A DNA stretch of 64,000 nucleotides from Eriocheir sinensis (lineage: Eukaryota > Arthropoda > Malacostraca > Decapoda > Varunidae). Made by a program: the position numbers and the translations under genes. Below the pieces are notes generated by a model that was given only the letters and a program-made list of their open reading frames with translations, was not told the DNA's origin and searched no databases. The stretch covers positions 1 through 64,000 of the forward strand of contig NW_026111825.1 of assembly GCF_024679095.1 (NCBI RefSeq), given 5' to 3'. The stretch's first letter is position 1; each line of letters starts with the position of its first letter. Shown piece after piece: positions 51,934 to 60,833 of this stretch.

Positions 51934-52477
51934 CCAGCATGAAAGCCTTGCAAAATCAAGCAAAACTGAACTTTTAAAAAAATCTATTTCTATTACAGTT
52001 TTTGCTGAGTACTTGCTTTTGGTGCATCAGTTTCGCATTTGTCGGAATTTATGAAAAACATTAGGGCAACAAGCATCTCATAGCATCCACTGTTTGATCT
52101 CTCTGGGGGACACTGGCTTTGGCTTCCAGTGTAACGCTCCGCCCCCAACCTCTGGTCTTGAACTCCATCACCACTGACCTGACCACCCTTTTCACAGCGG
52201 CAGGCATCCACCCAAGGTCTTGAACCACCCCAGACAAAATGCAGCAGTCATTTGAGGGTGGAGCGTAATATTCTGGAAGTGGACCCAAACACCTGGCCGC
52301 CCTAGTGTTTTGGGGGGGGAGGTGGTTATCGAGATGCTTGACACCCTAATGTGTTTGATGCATTCCGTCAAATGCGAAACTGCTGCACCCAAAGCAGGCA
52401 CTCAGCAAATACTGTAATACAAACAGAATTTTTCTGAAGAGTTCACTTCTTGATTTCACAGCCTGACTTTCATGCAG
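51934..52477. mobile_element. Fold-back / MITE-like element with long inverted arms
   Basis: Inner arms 51991-52049 and 52365-52420 are inverted repeats of about 55 bp (tattacagtWtttgctgagt ... cagtttcgcatttg) with about seven mismatches. Weaker inverted similarity continues outward to gcatgaaag at about 51942 and its complement at about 52470. If the inner ends are the true ends, the element is CAGT...ACTG (51996-52414) between TA dinucleotides, as in Tc1/mariner MITEs. If the outer arms count, it is a fold-back element. The 310-bp centre has no coding potential. Confidence 0.72.
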
Positions 52478-52739
52478 AAAATAATTTTGAAGAGGAGAAC
52501 CTTGCACCGGTCATTTATTTCCTCTCGTTTACCAATAAATAAAACAACGAGAATGGTCTGCTACATTTTTGTTAACAACAGTGTCACTCATTGTACTGAA
52601 GCGTAATTGCCACAAGCCCAGAGAAACAGGGAATTTACAATAATTGAAAAAAATAGTTCAAGCCGGGTGGACCCTGTGACCTAAAACCCACGGACTGGAA
52701 CTCTGAATATACCTCACTGGAGGGAACTTAGTCTGTTAA

Positions 52740-52980
52740 CCCGTCCGCTGCGGTTGGCACGGGTTTGGATTTCACTGTTAGCCTAGTATCATATATATAG
52801 TTTCATGTCTTTCTCTGTCTCTGTGGTGGATAGTGGAGTGTTTCCCATGTGGTATTGGTGTGCTGTATATCCTCTCCCAAGGTGCAGGACTGCATTTTCT
52901 TCATTGAATTGTAGCAGCCACTTTTTGTTCCACTCCTGTAGCTTGATGAGGTCTTCTGCTAGGAAATGCACATTCAAGGG
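52740..52980 (-). mobile_element. TTAA MITE with captured LINE piece, copy 1
   Basis: It begins CCGTCCGCTGCGG right after TTAAC and ends near attcaagggga; the right TTAA is mutated (gaca). The minus strand reads EDLIKLQEWNKKWLLQF and HLGRGYTAHQYHMGNTPLST, part of a LINE reverse transcriptase just after the catalytic block. It lies upstream of the first visible frazzled exon and is about 75-80% similar to copies 2 and 3 by eye. Confidence 0.75.
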
Positions 52981-53096
52981 GACAAATATACTTTTCCCAT
53001 TTCATTTCAACAGTAAATTTTAATGTAAGTGGAGTTTTTCCATGTCGAGAATATGCTAACAGCTCCTCATTTTCATTTTCCATTTCCATCTTGCAG

Positions 53097-53202
53097 CACT
53101 CACGGTCAACGGCACTGCCCATACACTCAGTCCACCCTGGCGGGGACCTCACCAATGACCTCCATGAAAACAGGGTCCCAGACAAGCCAGTTGGTCTGAA
53201 GG
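53097..53202 (+). pseudogene. fra: frazzled/DCC/neogenin-like exon: end of FN3-3 and start of FN3-4 (frameshifted)
   Basis: It starts after a good acceptor (ttccatcttgcag) and ends at donor GTGAGT with one base of split codon. The order of blocks matches netrin receptors of the DCC/neogenin family, but in three frames: LTVNGT, then PYTQSTLAGT, then NDLHENRVPDKPVGLK. Two single-base losses near homopolymers (around 53117 and 53145) explain this. The last block is in phase with the next exon. Either the assembly lacks two bases here or the exon is damaged. No upstream exon was recognised, so the Ig domains and first FN3 domains must lie outside the window or be too short to see. Confidence 0.72.
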
Positions 53203-53491
53203 GTGAGTGTTTCCCTCAGTGTTGTGATTTACATCCTCTGTCCCCTTCAAATTGTCCCTCCTACCTCCTACCTCCTTATCCATCACTTACATTCTTAATT
53301 CCCAACAAACAGTATAAACCTAATATATGTGTTGTGCATAGAATTTAGGATAACTTACAGGTACAATACATTCGTATAATTTTGTTTTCGTGGTACAAAA
53401 TATTCATGTTTGGAAGCCATGATAAAACCTACATAGTGATCATGATGGTGGAGTCACTGTGTTATCTGTAGTGTCTTGTGGTCCATTACAG

Positions 53492-53650
53492 CCGTGGCGC
53501 TGACTGACCACATCAGGGTGTGCTGGCAGCCCCCCGCACAGCACAATGTGATGCTGTGCGGCTACACCATTGCCTGGGACCGAGGCGTGGCGGACATCTA
53601 CTCCAAGATCGTGGACAGCAAGCAGCGCGGTTACTTCATTGATAAGCTGG
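53492..53650 (+). CDS. fra: frazzled/DCC/neogenin-like exon: FN3 domain 4, main part
   Basis: The exon lies between acceptor cattacag and donor GTGTGT. It enters with two bases completing a codon and leaves with one. It reads VALTDHIRVCWQPPAQHN, then CGYTIAWDRGV and VDSKQRGYFIDKL. The W-x-P-P of strand B, the GY-I strand C and the KQRGYFIDKL strand are the FN3-4 signature of DCC/neogenin (family form: YKQRYYTIENL). The protein is a single-pass netrin receptor in axon guidance; this part is extracellular. The frame is intact. Confidence 0.92.
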
Positions 53651-53797
53651 GTGTGTAAGATGATCGTTTGTAACTAATTCTCCATTTTCTGGCCTAGTAG
53701 TATGCAGACCTGCAGTGTGATTCTCCACAAGACAGGGATTTTGAATTAGCCACTTCTACATTTGTGTTGAGCCAAGAGAAGGTAAAGATTTTGTTAG

Positions 53798-54023
53798 CCC
53801 GTCAAATGCGATTGGCACGGATTTGCCTTCACTGTTAGTCTGGTAACCTTTCTCTGCCTCTCTGGTGGATAGTGGAGTGTTTCGCATGTGGTATTGGTGT
53901 GCTGGATATCCCCTCCCAAGGTGCAGGACTTTACATTTTTCTTCACTGAATTTTAGTAGAAACATTTTGATCCATTTCTATAGCTTGGTGAGGTCTTCTG
54001 GTAGGAAATCCACAGTCAATGGG
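53798..54023 (-). mobile_element. TTAA MITE with captured LINE piece, copy 2
   Basis: 226 bp between TTAG (53794-53797, a mutated TTAA) and TTAA (54024-54027). It has the same termini (CCCGTCAAATGCGATTGGCA ... cacagtcaatggg) and the same antisense RT fragment (FSEEKCKVLHLGRGYPAHQY). It lies in the intron between the exons at 53492 and 54862. Confidence 0.82.
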
Positions 54024-54195
54024 TTAAATGATATCATAGTTAACCATTTATTGAGTCTGGAGTTAACATTACATTCACCCCCCCAAAAAAAAATGATGAT
54101 GGAGTCCATAACAAGTTTTCATTTAAGCAAAGTAAAGTGAAGGTAGAGATCTTGTTAAGTAGATCATAGTTAAACATTTATTGAGTCTGTTAACA

Positions 54196-54197
<2 letters not shown>

Positions 54198-54269
<72 letters not shown>

Positions 54270-54283
54270 ACAGAAAAGTATTT
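54198..54283. repeat. (CA)n microsatellite in intron
   Basis: About 40 CA units between two transposon insertions in the same intron. Confidence 0.97.
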
Positions 54284-54552
54284 ACACACCATCATAAAGT
54301 TAGCTCTCCATATTGTGAAGACCCTGGACCATGAGAGCAATTATTGAGGGAAAGGAGGTGGTATTCTAAGTTGCCATTTTCAGACTCATCATCGTTCAGG
54401 CTCATTCCTCTGTCTGCCCTGAACTCTCAGATATTTCCTGGGTGGTCATAATGTTAGTCAGGTTATTCATTGGTTATCCGTGGCCTGTTATCTGTCTTTC
54501 TACCTGTTGTCTGTTAGTCTATCTTATTTGTTATCTGTTCTGCCCAGTTTAA

Positions 54553-54794
54553 CCCCTTGACTGCGGATTTCCTAGCAGCAGACCTCGCCAAGCTACAGGA
54601 ATGGAACAAAAAGTGTCCGTGGCTACAATTCAGTGAAGAAAAGTGTAGTCCTGCACCTTGGGAGGGGATATCCAGCATGCCAATACCACATGGGAAACAC
54701 TCCACTATCCACCACAGACAGAGGGAGAAAGACCTGGGACTATGTTACCAGGCTACCAGTGAAGGCAAAATCCGTGCCAATCGCAGCGGACGGG
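54553..54794 (+). mobile_element. TTAA MITE with captured LINE piece, copy 3 (inverted)
   Basis: 242 bp between perfect TTAA duplications (54549-54552, 54795-54798). The ends form an inverted repeat: CCCCTTGACTGCGGATT on the left against CCCGTCCGCTGCGATTG from the right. TTAA plus terminal CCC is the hallmark of piggyBac-type elements. The inside reads FLAADLAKLQEWNKK, a frameshift, LQFSEEK, and further on parts of GRGYPACQYHMGNTPLST in sense, a LINE RT thumb region. No transposase. Confidence 0.88.
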
Positions 54795-54861
54795 TTAAGG
54801 GTCGTGAAAAAATTGTTGTATTGTTACGATTAGGTCCATAACAAGTTCTCCGTCTCCTCAG

Positions 54862-55067
54862 AACCCAACATGGAGTTTGTGATAAGCCTGCGAGCCTTCA
54901 ACAACGTGGGTGACGGGCAACCGGTGTACCAGCAAGTCCGCACCCAGCCAGAGGAGGAGGAGGTGGTGGCACCCACGCTGGACCCGGCGGTGTGGGTGAA
55001 GGCCGTGGTGCTGACACCCTTCACCGTGGTGCTGCAGTGGGCGGACACCATGCTGAGCCAGAACCAG
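54862..55067 (+). CDS. fra: frazzled/DCC/neogenin-like exon: end of FN3-4 and start of FN3-5
   Basis: Acceptor ctcctcag, donor GTGATT (weak at +4/+5). It enters with two bases (G|AA gives Glu) and leaves in phase 0. It reads EPNMEFVISLRAFNNVGDGQ, matching the family block HYVITLKAFNNVGEG, followed by a linker PEEEEVVAPTLDP and the next domain start (VVLTPFTVVLQWADTMLSQN). The Trp of strand B is present. The frame is intact and GC-rich at third positions, as in the other exons. A LINE tail lies about 10 bp past the donor. Confidence 0.93.
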
Positions 55068-55077
55068 GTGATTTATT

Positions 55078-55260
55078 TATTTATTTTTTTATTATTATTT
55101 TTTTTTTTTTCAAGGGAGGCAACTCAAGGTAAACAAATTAAACAACAATTAAAAGACCACTAGATGCCGTTCCAAACACAAGCATGAAGAATGGGAGGTC
55201 AAAAGAGGTCAGTTTTGGGTAGTGTTGCTGGGCTGCTTCAGGGAGGGCAGTCATCAGCTG
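55078..55260 (-). mobile_element. LINE 3' tail (Jockey-like family of LINE D)
   Basis: Poly-T (55078-55112) followed by caagggaggcaactcaaggt and a region with agaggtcaaaagaggtcagt resembles the minus-strand 3' UTR and poly-A of LINE D (ttttacagcaaaggagacag, ctcaaggg, aggtcagtttcggg). Only the UTR is present, about 180 bp. It sits in the intron next to the preceding donor. Confidence 0.7.
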
Positions 55261-55825
55261 GAAAATATATGTTTTATCTCATGTTCTTTGTGCACTGTGT
55301 CACGACTTGCCACTTGCATCAACACAGCTGTGGAAAAGTTAGTCATTTGTCAAGGAACTTATTCACCACTTACACATTCTTGTTTCCCTGCACACACTCC
55401 CTTATTCACCTCATATCCACCTCTCCAGATCCTTATTCGTAACTTGCATCCTTCTCCCTCCTACAAACAGCCCCTCATTCACCTCATATCTTCCTCTCTA
55501 TATCCTTATCCATTACTTACTCATACTCTCGTCCCAGCAAACTCCCTTATTCACCTCACGTCCACCTCACACATCCTTATTCATAACTCATGCATCCTCT
55601 TTTTCCTGCAAACAGTCCCTTATACACCTCATATCCTCCCTCATACATCCTTATCCTTCACTTACACATCCTCTTTTTCCTGCAAGCACTCCCTCACACC
55701 CTTCCTATCCTCCTGTCATTCATGTCTCATTTCACAAGCCAGTCCTTCATCCAGTGACCTTTCTTATGTTTTCCCTCCGTCCTTGTACCTGACTCCCTGT
55801 TAATACTGACCTTTGACTCCTGCAG
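55261..55825 (+). other. Intron with degenerate about 60-90-bp repeats
   Basis: The words cccttattcacctcatatcc, atccttatYcataactYa and ttcctgcaaaca recur about five times between 55370 and 55700. This is an intronic minisatellite remnant; no coding. Confidence 0.7.
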
Positions 55826-55951
55826 TACAACAGCTGCACCACCTTCTCGTCCTCATCCTCCAGCCGCTACGTCAACGCCACGGATGTGACCTGCCTCATT
55901 GACAGCCTCAAGCCATCAACAGTGTGTGAGTTTGCTGTGAAGACCATCAGG
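55826..55951 (+). CDS. fra: frazzled/DCC/neogenin-like exon: FN3-5, second half
   Basis: Acceptor ctcctgcag, donor GTGAGA. 126 bp, 42 codons, phase 0 at both ends. It reads YNSCTTFSSSSSSRYVNATD, then CLIDSLKPSTVCEFAVKTIR. The block L-x-x-LKP-T-x-(Y/C)-EF-V is strand E-F of FN3-5 in DCC/neogenin (family LVTGLKPNTLYEFSVMV). The usual Tyr is Cys here. The frame is intact. Confidence 0.9.
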
Positions 55952-56708
55952 GTGAGACCACAGTGCTGGAAGCCTTCGTTCTTCTTTCAGTAAATATTCA
56001 CTCAGTCCTGCAACACTTCTCAAGGAAATCCTGCACAGCTGAATCCTTGCTGTGATGAGGCACAGAGAAATTATGACTCATAGGGTGAGCTATTATTAGT
56101 GTTTGAGATATTGATTTTTTCATTGACCTTTTGCAAATACTTAAAAATGAACCTTACATAATGGTATTAGAAACAGCACAGCAGGGTTGGCAATGATTTA
56201 ATCAAATGATTAAATCATTGATTTTATTTGTATTTTTTCTGAGTAAAAGTATTCCATAGGTAAAATGATGTGCTCCAAAGATGATAAAGTAAAACAACCT
56301 ATTCATGTGCAATGATTCATTTATTCTCTTCAAAGTATAAAAAAAAAGATTCCTACATTATTATATCCTCCTGCGCTAATGTTGCCAACTTGACATGTTT
56401 TTTACTAGGTAAAAAATCAGCCTCCTCTAGTCTTTACTAACTTGGCCGGCAATGTATCATAATAGCAACCAAGGTTTGCAACCAAACCGTAACAGAATAA
56501 AAGTAGATATTCTTCTGTATGGTAATAATATAATATTCTGTCATGAAAATGACAACTTCAGGCAACTCTGTCTGTCCTAAACCTGCTCCTGTGCCAACTA
56601 CAAACAAGTACTGAACAAGTATGTATCTGGATCCTTGACTGTGCTCAGACTTACAGTCCTCAACTTAAACTTAAAGTAACCTATGAAAACTTTTGAATCA
56701 CTCACCAG

Positions 56709-56731
56709 GATATATATATATATATATATAT

Positions 56732-56822
<91 letters not shown>
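56709..56822. repeat. (TA)n microsatellite in intron
   Basis: About 56 TA units with one GA interruption, 80 bp upstream of the next exon. Confidence 0.98.
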
Positions 56823-56825
<3 letters not shown>

Positions 56826-56901
56826 AAAATGCATGATAGGGGAACTTTGAAGTTTTGGTGTGCCAAAATCACACTTTTTCCCACACACTTGTCCCCATCA
56901 G

Positions 56902-58895
56902 GTTTGGCGTGAGTCCCCCTATAGCCTGGTGGCCTCCAACACCCTGCTGGTGGCCCGGCCGTCCTGGCCCTCCCTGGCCAGCCATCCACCACCACCTTCA
57001 CCCGGCAGCCGTCCACCACCACCTTCACCCGGCAGCCATCCACCACCACCTTCACCCGGCAGCCATCCACCACCACCTTCACCCGGCAGCCATCCACCAC
57101 CACCTTCACCCGGCAGCCATCCACCACCACCTTCACCCGGCAGCCATCCACCACCACCTTCACCCGGCAGCCATCCACCACCACCTTCACCCGGCTGCCG
57201 TCCACCACCACCTTCACCCGGCTGCCGTCCACCACCACCTTCACCCGGCTGCCGTCCACCACCACCTTCACCCGGCAGCCATCCACCACCACCTTCACCC
57301 GGCAGCCATCCACCACCACCTTCACCCGGCAGCCATCCACCACCACCTTCACCCGGCAGCCATCCACCACCACCTTCACCCGGCTGCCGTCCACCACCAC
57401 CTTCACCCGGCTGCCGTCCACCACCACCTTCACCCGGCTGCCGTCCACCACCACCTTCACCCGGCTGCCGTCCACCACCACCTTCACCCGGCTGCCGTCC
57501 ACCACCACCTTCACCCGGCAGCCATCCACCACCACCTTCACCCGGCAGCCACCACCACCTTCACCCGGCAGCCATCCACCACCACCTTCACCCGGCAGCC
57601 ATCCACCACCACCTTCACCCGGCAGCCATCCACCACCACCTTCACCCGGCAGCCATCCACCACCACCTTCACCCGGCAGCCATCCACCACCACCTTCACC
57701 CGGCAGCCATCCACCACCACCTTCACCCGGCAGCCGTCCACCACCACCTTCACCCGGCAGCCGTCCACCACCACCTTCACCCGGCAGCCGTCCACCACCA
57801 CCTTCACCCGGCAGCCATCCACCACCACCTTCACCCGGCAGCCGTCCACCACCACCTTCACCCGGCAGCCATCCACCACCACCTTCACCCGGCAGCCATC
57901 CACCACCACCTTCACCCGGCTGCCGTCCACCACCACCTTCACCCGGCAGCCATCCACCACCACCTTCACCCGGCAGCCATCCACCACCACCTTCACCCGG
58001 CTGCCGTCCACCACCACCTTCACCCGGCTGCCGTCCACCACCACCTTCACCCGGCAGCCGTCCACCACCACCTTCACCCGGCTGCCTTCCACCACCTTCA
58101 CCCGGCTGCCGTCCACCACCACCTTCACCCGGCTGCCGTCCACCACCACCTTCACCCGGCAGCCATCCACCACCACCTTCACCCGGCAGCCATCCACCAC
58201 CACCTTCACCCGGCAGCCATCCACCACCACCTTCACCCGGCAGCCATCCACCACCACCTTCACCCGGCAGCCATCCACCACCACCTTCACCCGGCAGCCA
58301 TCCACCACCACCTTCACCCGGCAGCCATCCACCACCACCTTCACCCGGCAGCCATCCACCACCACCTTCACCCGGCAGCCGTCCACCACCACCTTCACCC
58401 GGCAGCCGTCCACCACCACCTTCACCCGGCAGCCATCCACCACCACCTTCACCCGGCAGCCATCCACCACCACCTTCACCCGGCAGCCGTCCACCACCAC
58501 CTTCACCCGGCAGCCATCCACCACCACCTTCACCCGGCAGCCATCCACCACCACCTTCACCCGGCTGCCGTCCACCACCACCTTCACCCGGCAGCCATCC
58601 ACCACCACCTTCACCCGGCAGCCATCCACCACCACCTTCACCCGGCTGCCGTCCACCACCACCTTCACCCGGCAGCCGTCCACCACCACCTTCACCCGGC
58701 AGCCGTCCACCACCACCTTCACCCGGCTGCCGTCCACCACCACCTTCACCCGGCAGCCGTCCACCACCACCTTCACCCGGCAGCCGTCCACCACCACCTT
58801 CACCCGGCTGCCGTCCACCACCACCTTCACCCGGCAGCCGTCCACCACCACCTTCACCCGGCAGCCGCTGCAGCGGAACAATGGGAGGATCACAG
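56902..58895 (+). pseudogene. fra: frazzled/DCC/neogenin-like exon: end of FN3-5 and start of FN3-6, expanded by a minisatellite
   Basis: Acceptor ccccatcag, phase 0. It reads VWRESPYSLVASNTLLVARP, the last strand of FN3-5 and the linker. It ends RQPLQRNNGRITG at donor GTGAGC with one base of split codon, which is the strand B-C region of FN3-6 (family NWQPPSEANGKITG). Between lie about 1.88 kb of 27-bp repeats. The entering frame is Pro-rich (PPPPSPGSH), but the exit requires the TTTFTRQPS frame. A 4-bp loss near 57548 changes the frame once and one more shift is needed. Exon length is 1994 bp, 1 bp off the phase required. So, as assembled, the exon is not translatable into its neighbour. 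Confidence 0.8.
56986..58866 (+). repeat. 27-bp minisatellite, about 69 copies, inside the exon
   Basis: The unit is ccaccaccaccttcacccg plus gcagccRt, with a variant gctgccgt. Irregular units: near 57548 four bases are missing, and near 58087 three bases are missing together with a ctt variant. All three plus frames and two of three minus frames are open through the repeat, which explains the several overlapping long open frames (up to 693 codons) at this place. Confidence 0.97.
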
Positions 58896-59206
58896 GTGAG
58901 CTGATGGGTTACCAGGATGGCATCTTCAAATTATAAAAAAAAAAAAAGAGTCAGTGTGCCAAACCACAGTGATGTACTAGACTACATAGTTAAGGGAACA
59001 CACCTTCACTGACGTGGAAAAGACCTGGATATATAGTAAATAAACAGTGACTTAGGTCATGGTGGTGGGCAGCGTGGGCCAGGCAGGAAGCAAGAACCAT
59101 ACATCTTGTCAGCCACTATAAATACAATTTGCCTGAGCCACTACTGGGCTGGGGTCATCCAAGAGGCCCCTCCAAAGAGCCTACTGGAGCTATGGGCAGC
59201 ACTTAA

Positions 59207-59489
59207 CCCAGTAGCTGCAGGGATCATGTTTCTGAAAGGCCACTCTAAGCACTGCCTTGGGCCAACCATCAGGACCCACCGGGAAGAAGCCTACCGGCGC
59301 AATAGGCCGCGACGTAAAAAAAAGAGAGAGAGAAAATGATCACTCAGGCAAGCCATTTTATAATATATATCAATGCATTTGTGATCAGTTTATGCATCAT
59401 CTATTTTGGGGGGCTTATATCATAGCAAAAATTAGGCCCGTCGCTGCTACACGGTAAAGCCACAAATTTTGCCTGTCACTGGTACACGG
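59207..59489. mobile_element. Second TTAA-flanked MITE, about 283 bp
   Basis: TTAA at 59203-59206 is followed by CCCAGTAGCTGCAGGG. On the right, ccgtgtaccagtgacaggc (reverse strand) is followed by TTAA at 59490-59493. An additional inverted copy of the end (ccgtgtagcagcgacgggcc, reverse strand) lies inside at about 59436-59455. It is piggyBac-like by target and terminal CC, a different family from the three copies at 52.7-54.8 kb. No coding capacity. It is in the intron before the exon at 59531. Confidence 0.7.
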
Positions 59490-59530
59490 TTAAAAAAAGA
59501 TTATTGAGAGAGTAATTTTGTTTGTTCCAG

Positions 59531-59719
59531 GCTACGTGATATTCCTCACCACGGACCAAACTGTCAGTGACTGGGTGATGGGGGAAGTGGCGGGGGACTG
59601 GCTCACCCTCACCGTCCATGGACTGACGCCTTCAAGGAAGTATTTGCACAAGATGCACTCTCACAATGTCAAAAGTTTTGGTCCATTCTCCTCCATGGAA
59701 AGCTTCACGACTCTTCCAG
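59531..59719 (+). CDS. fra: frazzled/DCC/neogenin-like exon: FN3-6, main part
   Basis: Acceptor tttgttccag, donor GTAAGG. It enters with two bases (G|GC gives Gly) and exits with one. It reads GYVIFLTTDQTVSDWVMGEV, then WLTLTVHGLTPSRKYLHKMH and FGPFSSMESFTTLP. Compared with the family (GYIIYYSTD...DWV, L..DTPYYFKIQARNSKGMGP), the usual Tyr-x-Phe-(K/R)-(V/I) block is altered to YLHKMHSHNVKSFGPFS. The frame is intact. This is the last FN3 domain before the membrane. Confidence 0.92.
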
Positions 59720-60164
59720 GTAAGGAAGTGTTAGTTTTAGGGAGCCGTCATTGCTGTGGTGCATCAGTCACTGTTCTCCCAGTTATGCACATGTTGTGTG
59801 CCACCACACTGTCCCTCATCATGGAGCACTCCCTCCCTGAGGCTGACTTGAGGCCCATTACCTGCATGCTCTGTGAATGCCACCTCTGGCTCTGTGGACA
59901 TGTGGGTAAACCCTGCTTTCCAGGTTGTTTATGTAAGACACAATCCTTAGTAAAGAGTGTGCCCAGAAAGTTGGGTTAGAGCAGGTTGATGGATCCTGCT
60001 GGGAGGTACATGGTATGGGGAAGGTGCCTGCATGGGGACCTGCACAGAGGACCCCCAAGAATGGTGTCATAGTTTGGGTGAGGCAGGGTGGCAGAGGCCC
60101 CCATTGATTGACTGATTGATTAAGCCAATGTTAAAAATATTATACATCTGCTCCTGTGTTCCAG
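59720..60164 (+). other. Intron, nothing recognised
   Basis: About 445 bp; a short ttgattgactgattgatt run near 60105. No repeat family was recognised with confidence. Confidence 0.7.
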
Positions 60165-60324
60165 CTGTTGACAAGAGCATCGGTGAGCCCCCAGGCTGGT
60201 GTGTGGAGCGAGAGGCCTGATTGTGCTGGTGATCGCTGGCGTGGCAGGAGCCATGACCAGCTGGGGCCTTCTTGGCCCACACTGTACTGCCGCGGGTCAA
60301 GGCGGAGCCCAGGCCAAGCATTGT
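60165..60324 (+). pseudogene. fra: frazzled/DCC/neogenin-like exon: juxtamembrane and transmembrane segment (frameshifted)
   Basis: Acceptor tgttccag, donor GTAAGG. In the entering frame it reads AVDKSIGEPPGWCVEREA and hits TGA at 60218. One base over, from 60217, LIVLVIAGVAGAM appears, an evident membrane helix in the expected place after FN3-6. The exit phase required by the next exon equals the entry frame, so two opposite frameshifts bracket the helix. The exon's total length fits its neighbours. Assembly indels or decay could both explain this. The membrane helix call rests on composition and position. Confidence 0.65.
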
Positions 60325-60833
60325 GTAAGGTGGCAGGACAGTTTCTTGTTGGTGTGTTTCATCCCATGACTCATTTCAGCAATCCTTTACACTGACTGCT
60401 GGAACTTTTTATTCACTTTGTAATATGGAGAACAAGGCTGCAGGGCATAGTCCACAAAGACTTAAGTTTGCCAAGATTAGAGAAAGAAAAAAAAAGGTAA
60501 ACTTGTTCATAGGAAATGTTCAAGATGGACTTTCATTTTGTGCTATACATAGTTGCAGGGAAACAAGTGACCTCTGTTTGTGATATCTGTGTCTCTTGGT
60601 GGAGCAGCTAACACATGTTTCTAACTTGTGATTGCTTGCAGTGTGCTGGCTGGGAGCTATTTCTTTAAATGAATTCAAATATGCTTTGTTGAACTCAAAC
60701 CTCATGCCTTTAACATCCATCCTGTTTTGAAGATTGCATGTGCCCTTCCATCTCCCTCTGGACAGCCCTGTGAGGTACAGCAGCAGCACTCAGTAATGTT
60801 TAGCAGCTAGTAAGATGCATCACTTCCTTGCAG
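60325..60833 (+). other. Intron, nothing recognised
   Basis: About 510 bp of unique-looking DNA without simple repeats apart from an A-run near 60487. Confidence 0.65.

Noticed and set aside
56855..58936. The 693-codon plus-strand frame and the 451-codon minus-strand frame over the minisatellite as independent genes
   Set aside because: The 27-bp unit leaves five of six frames open. Only the exon defined by splice sites and FN3 similarity has independent support.
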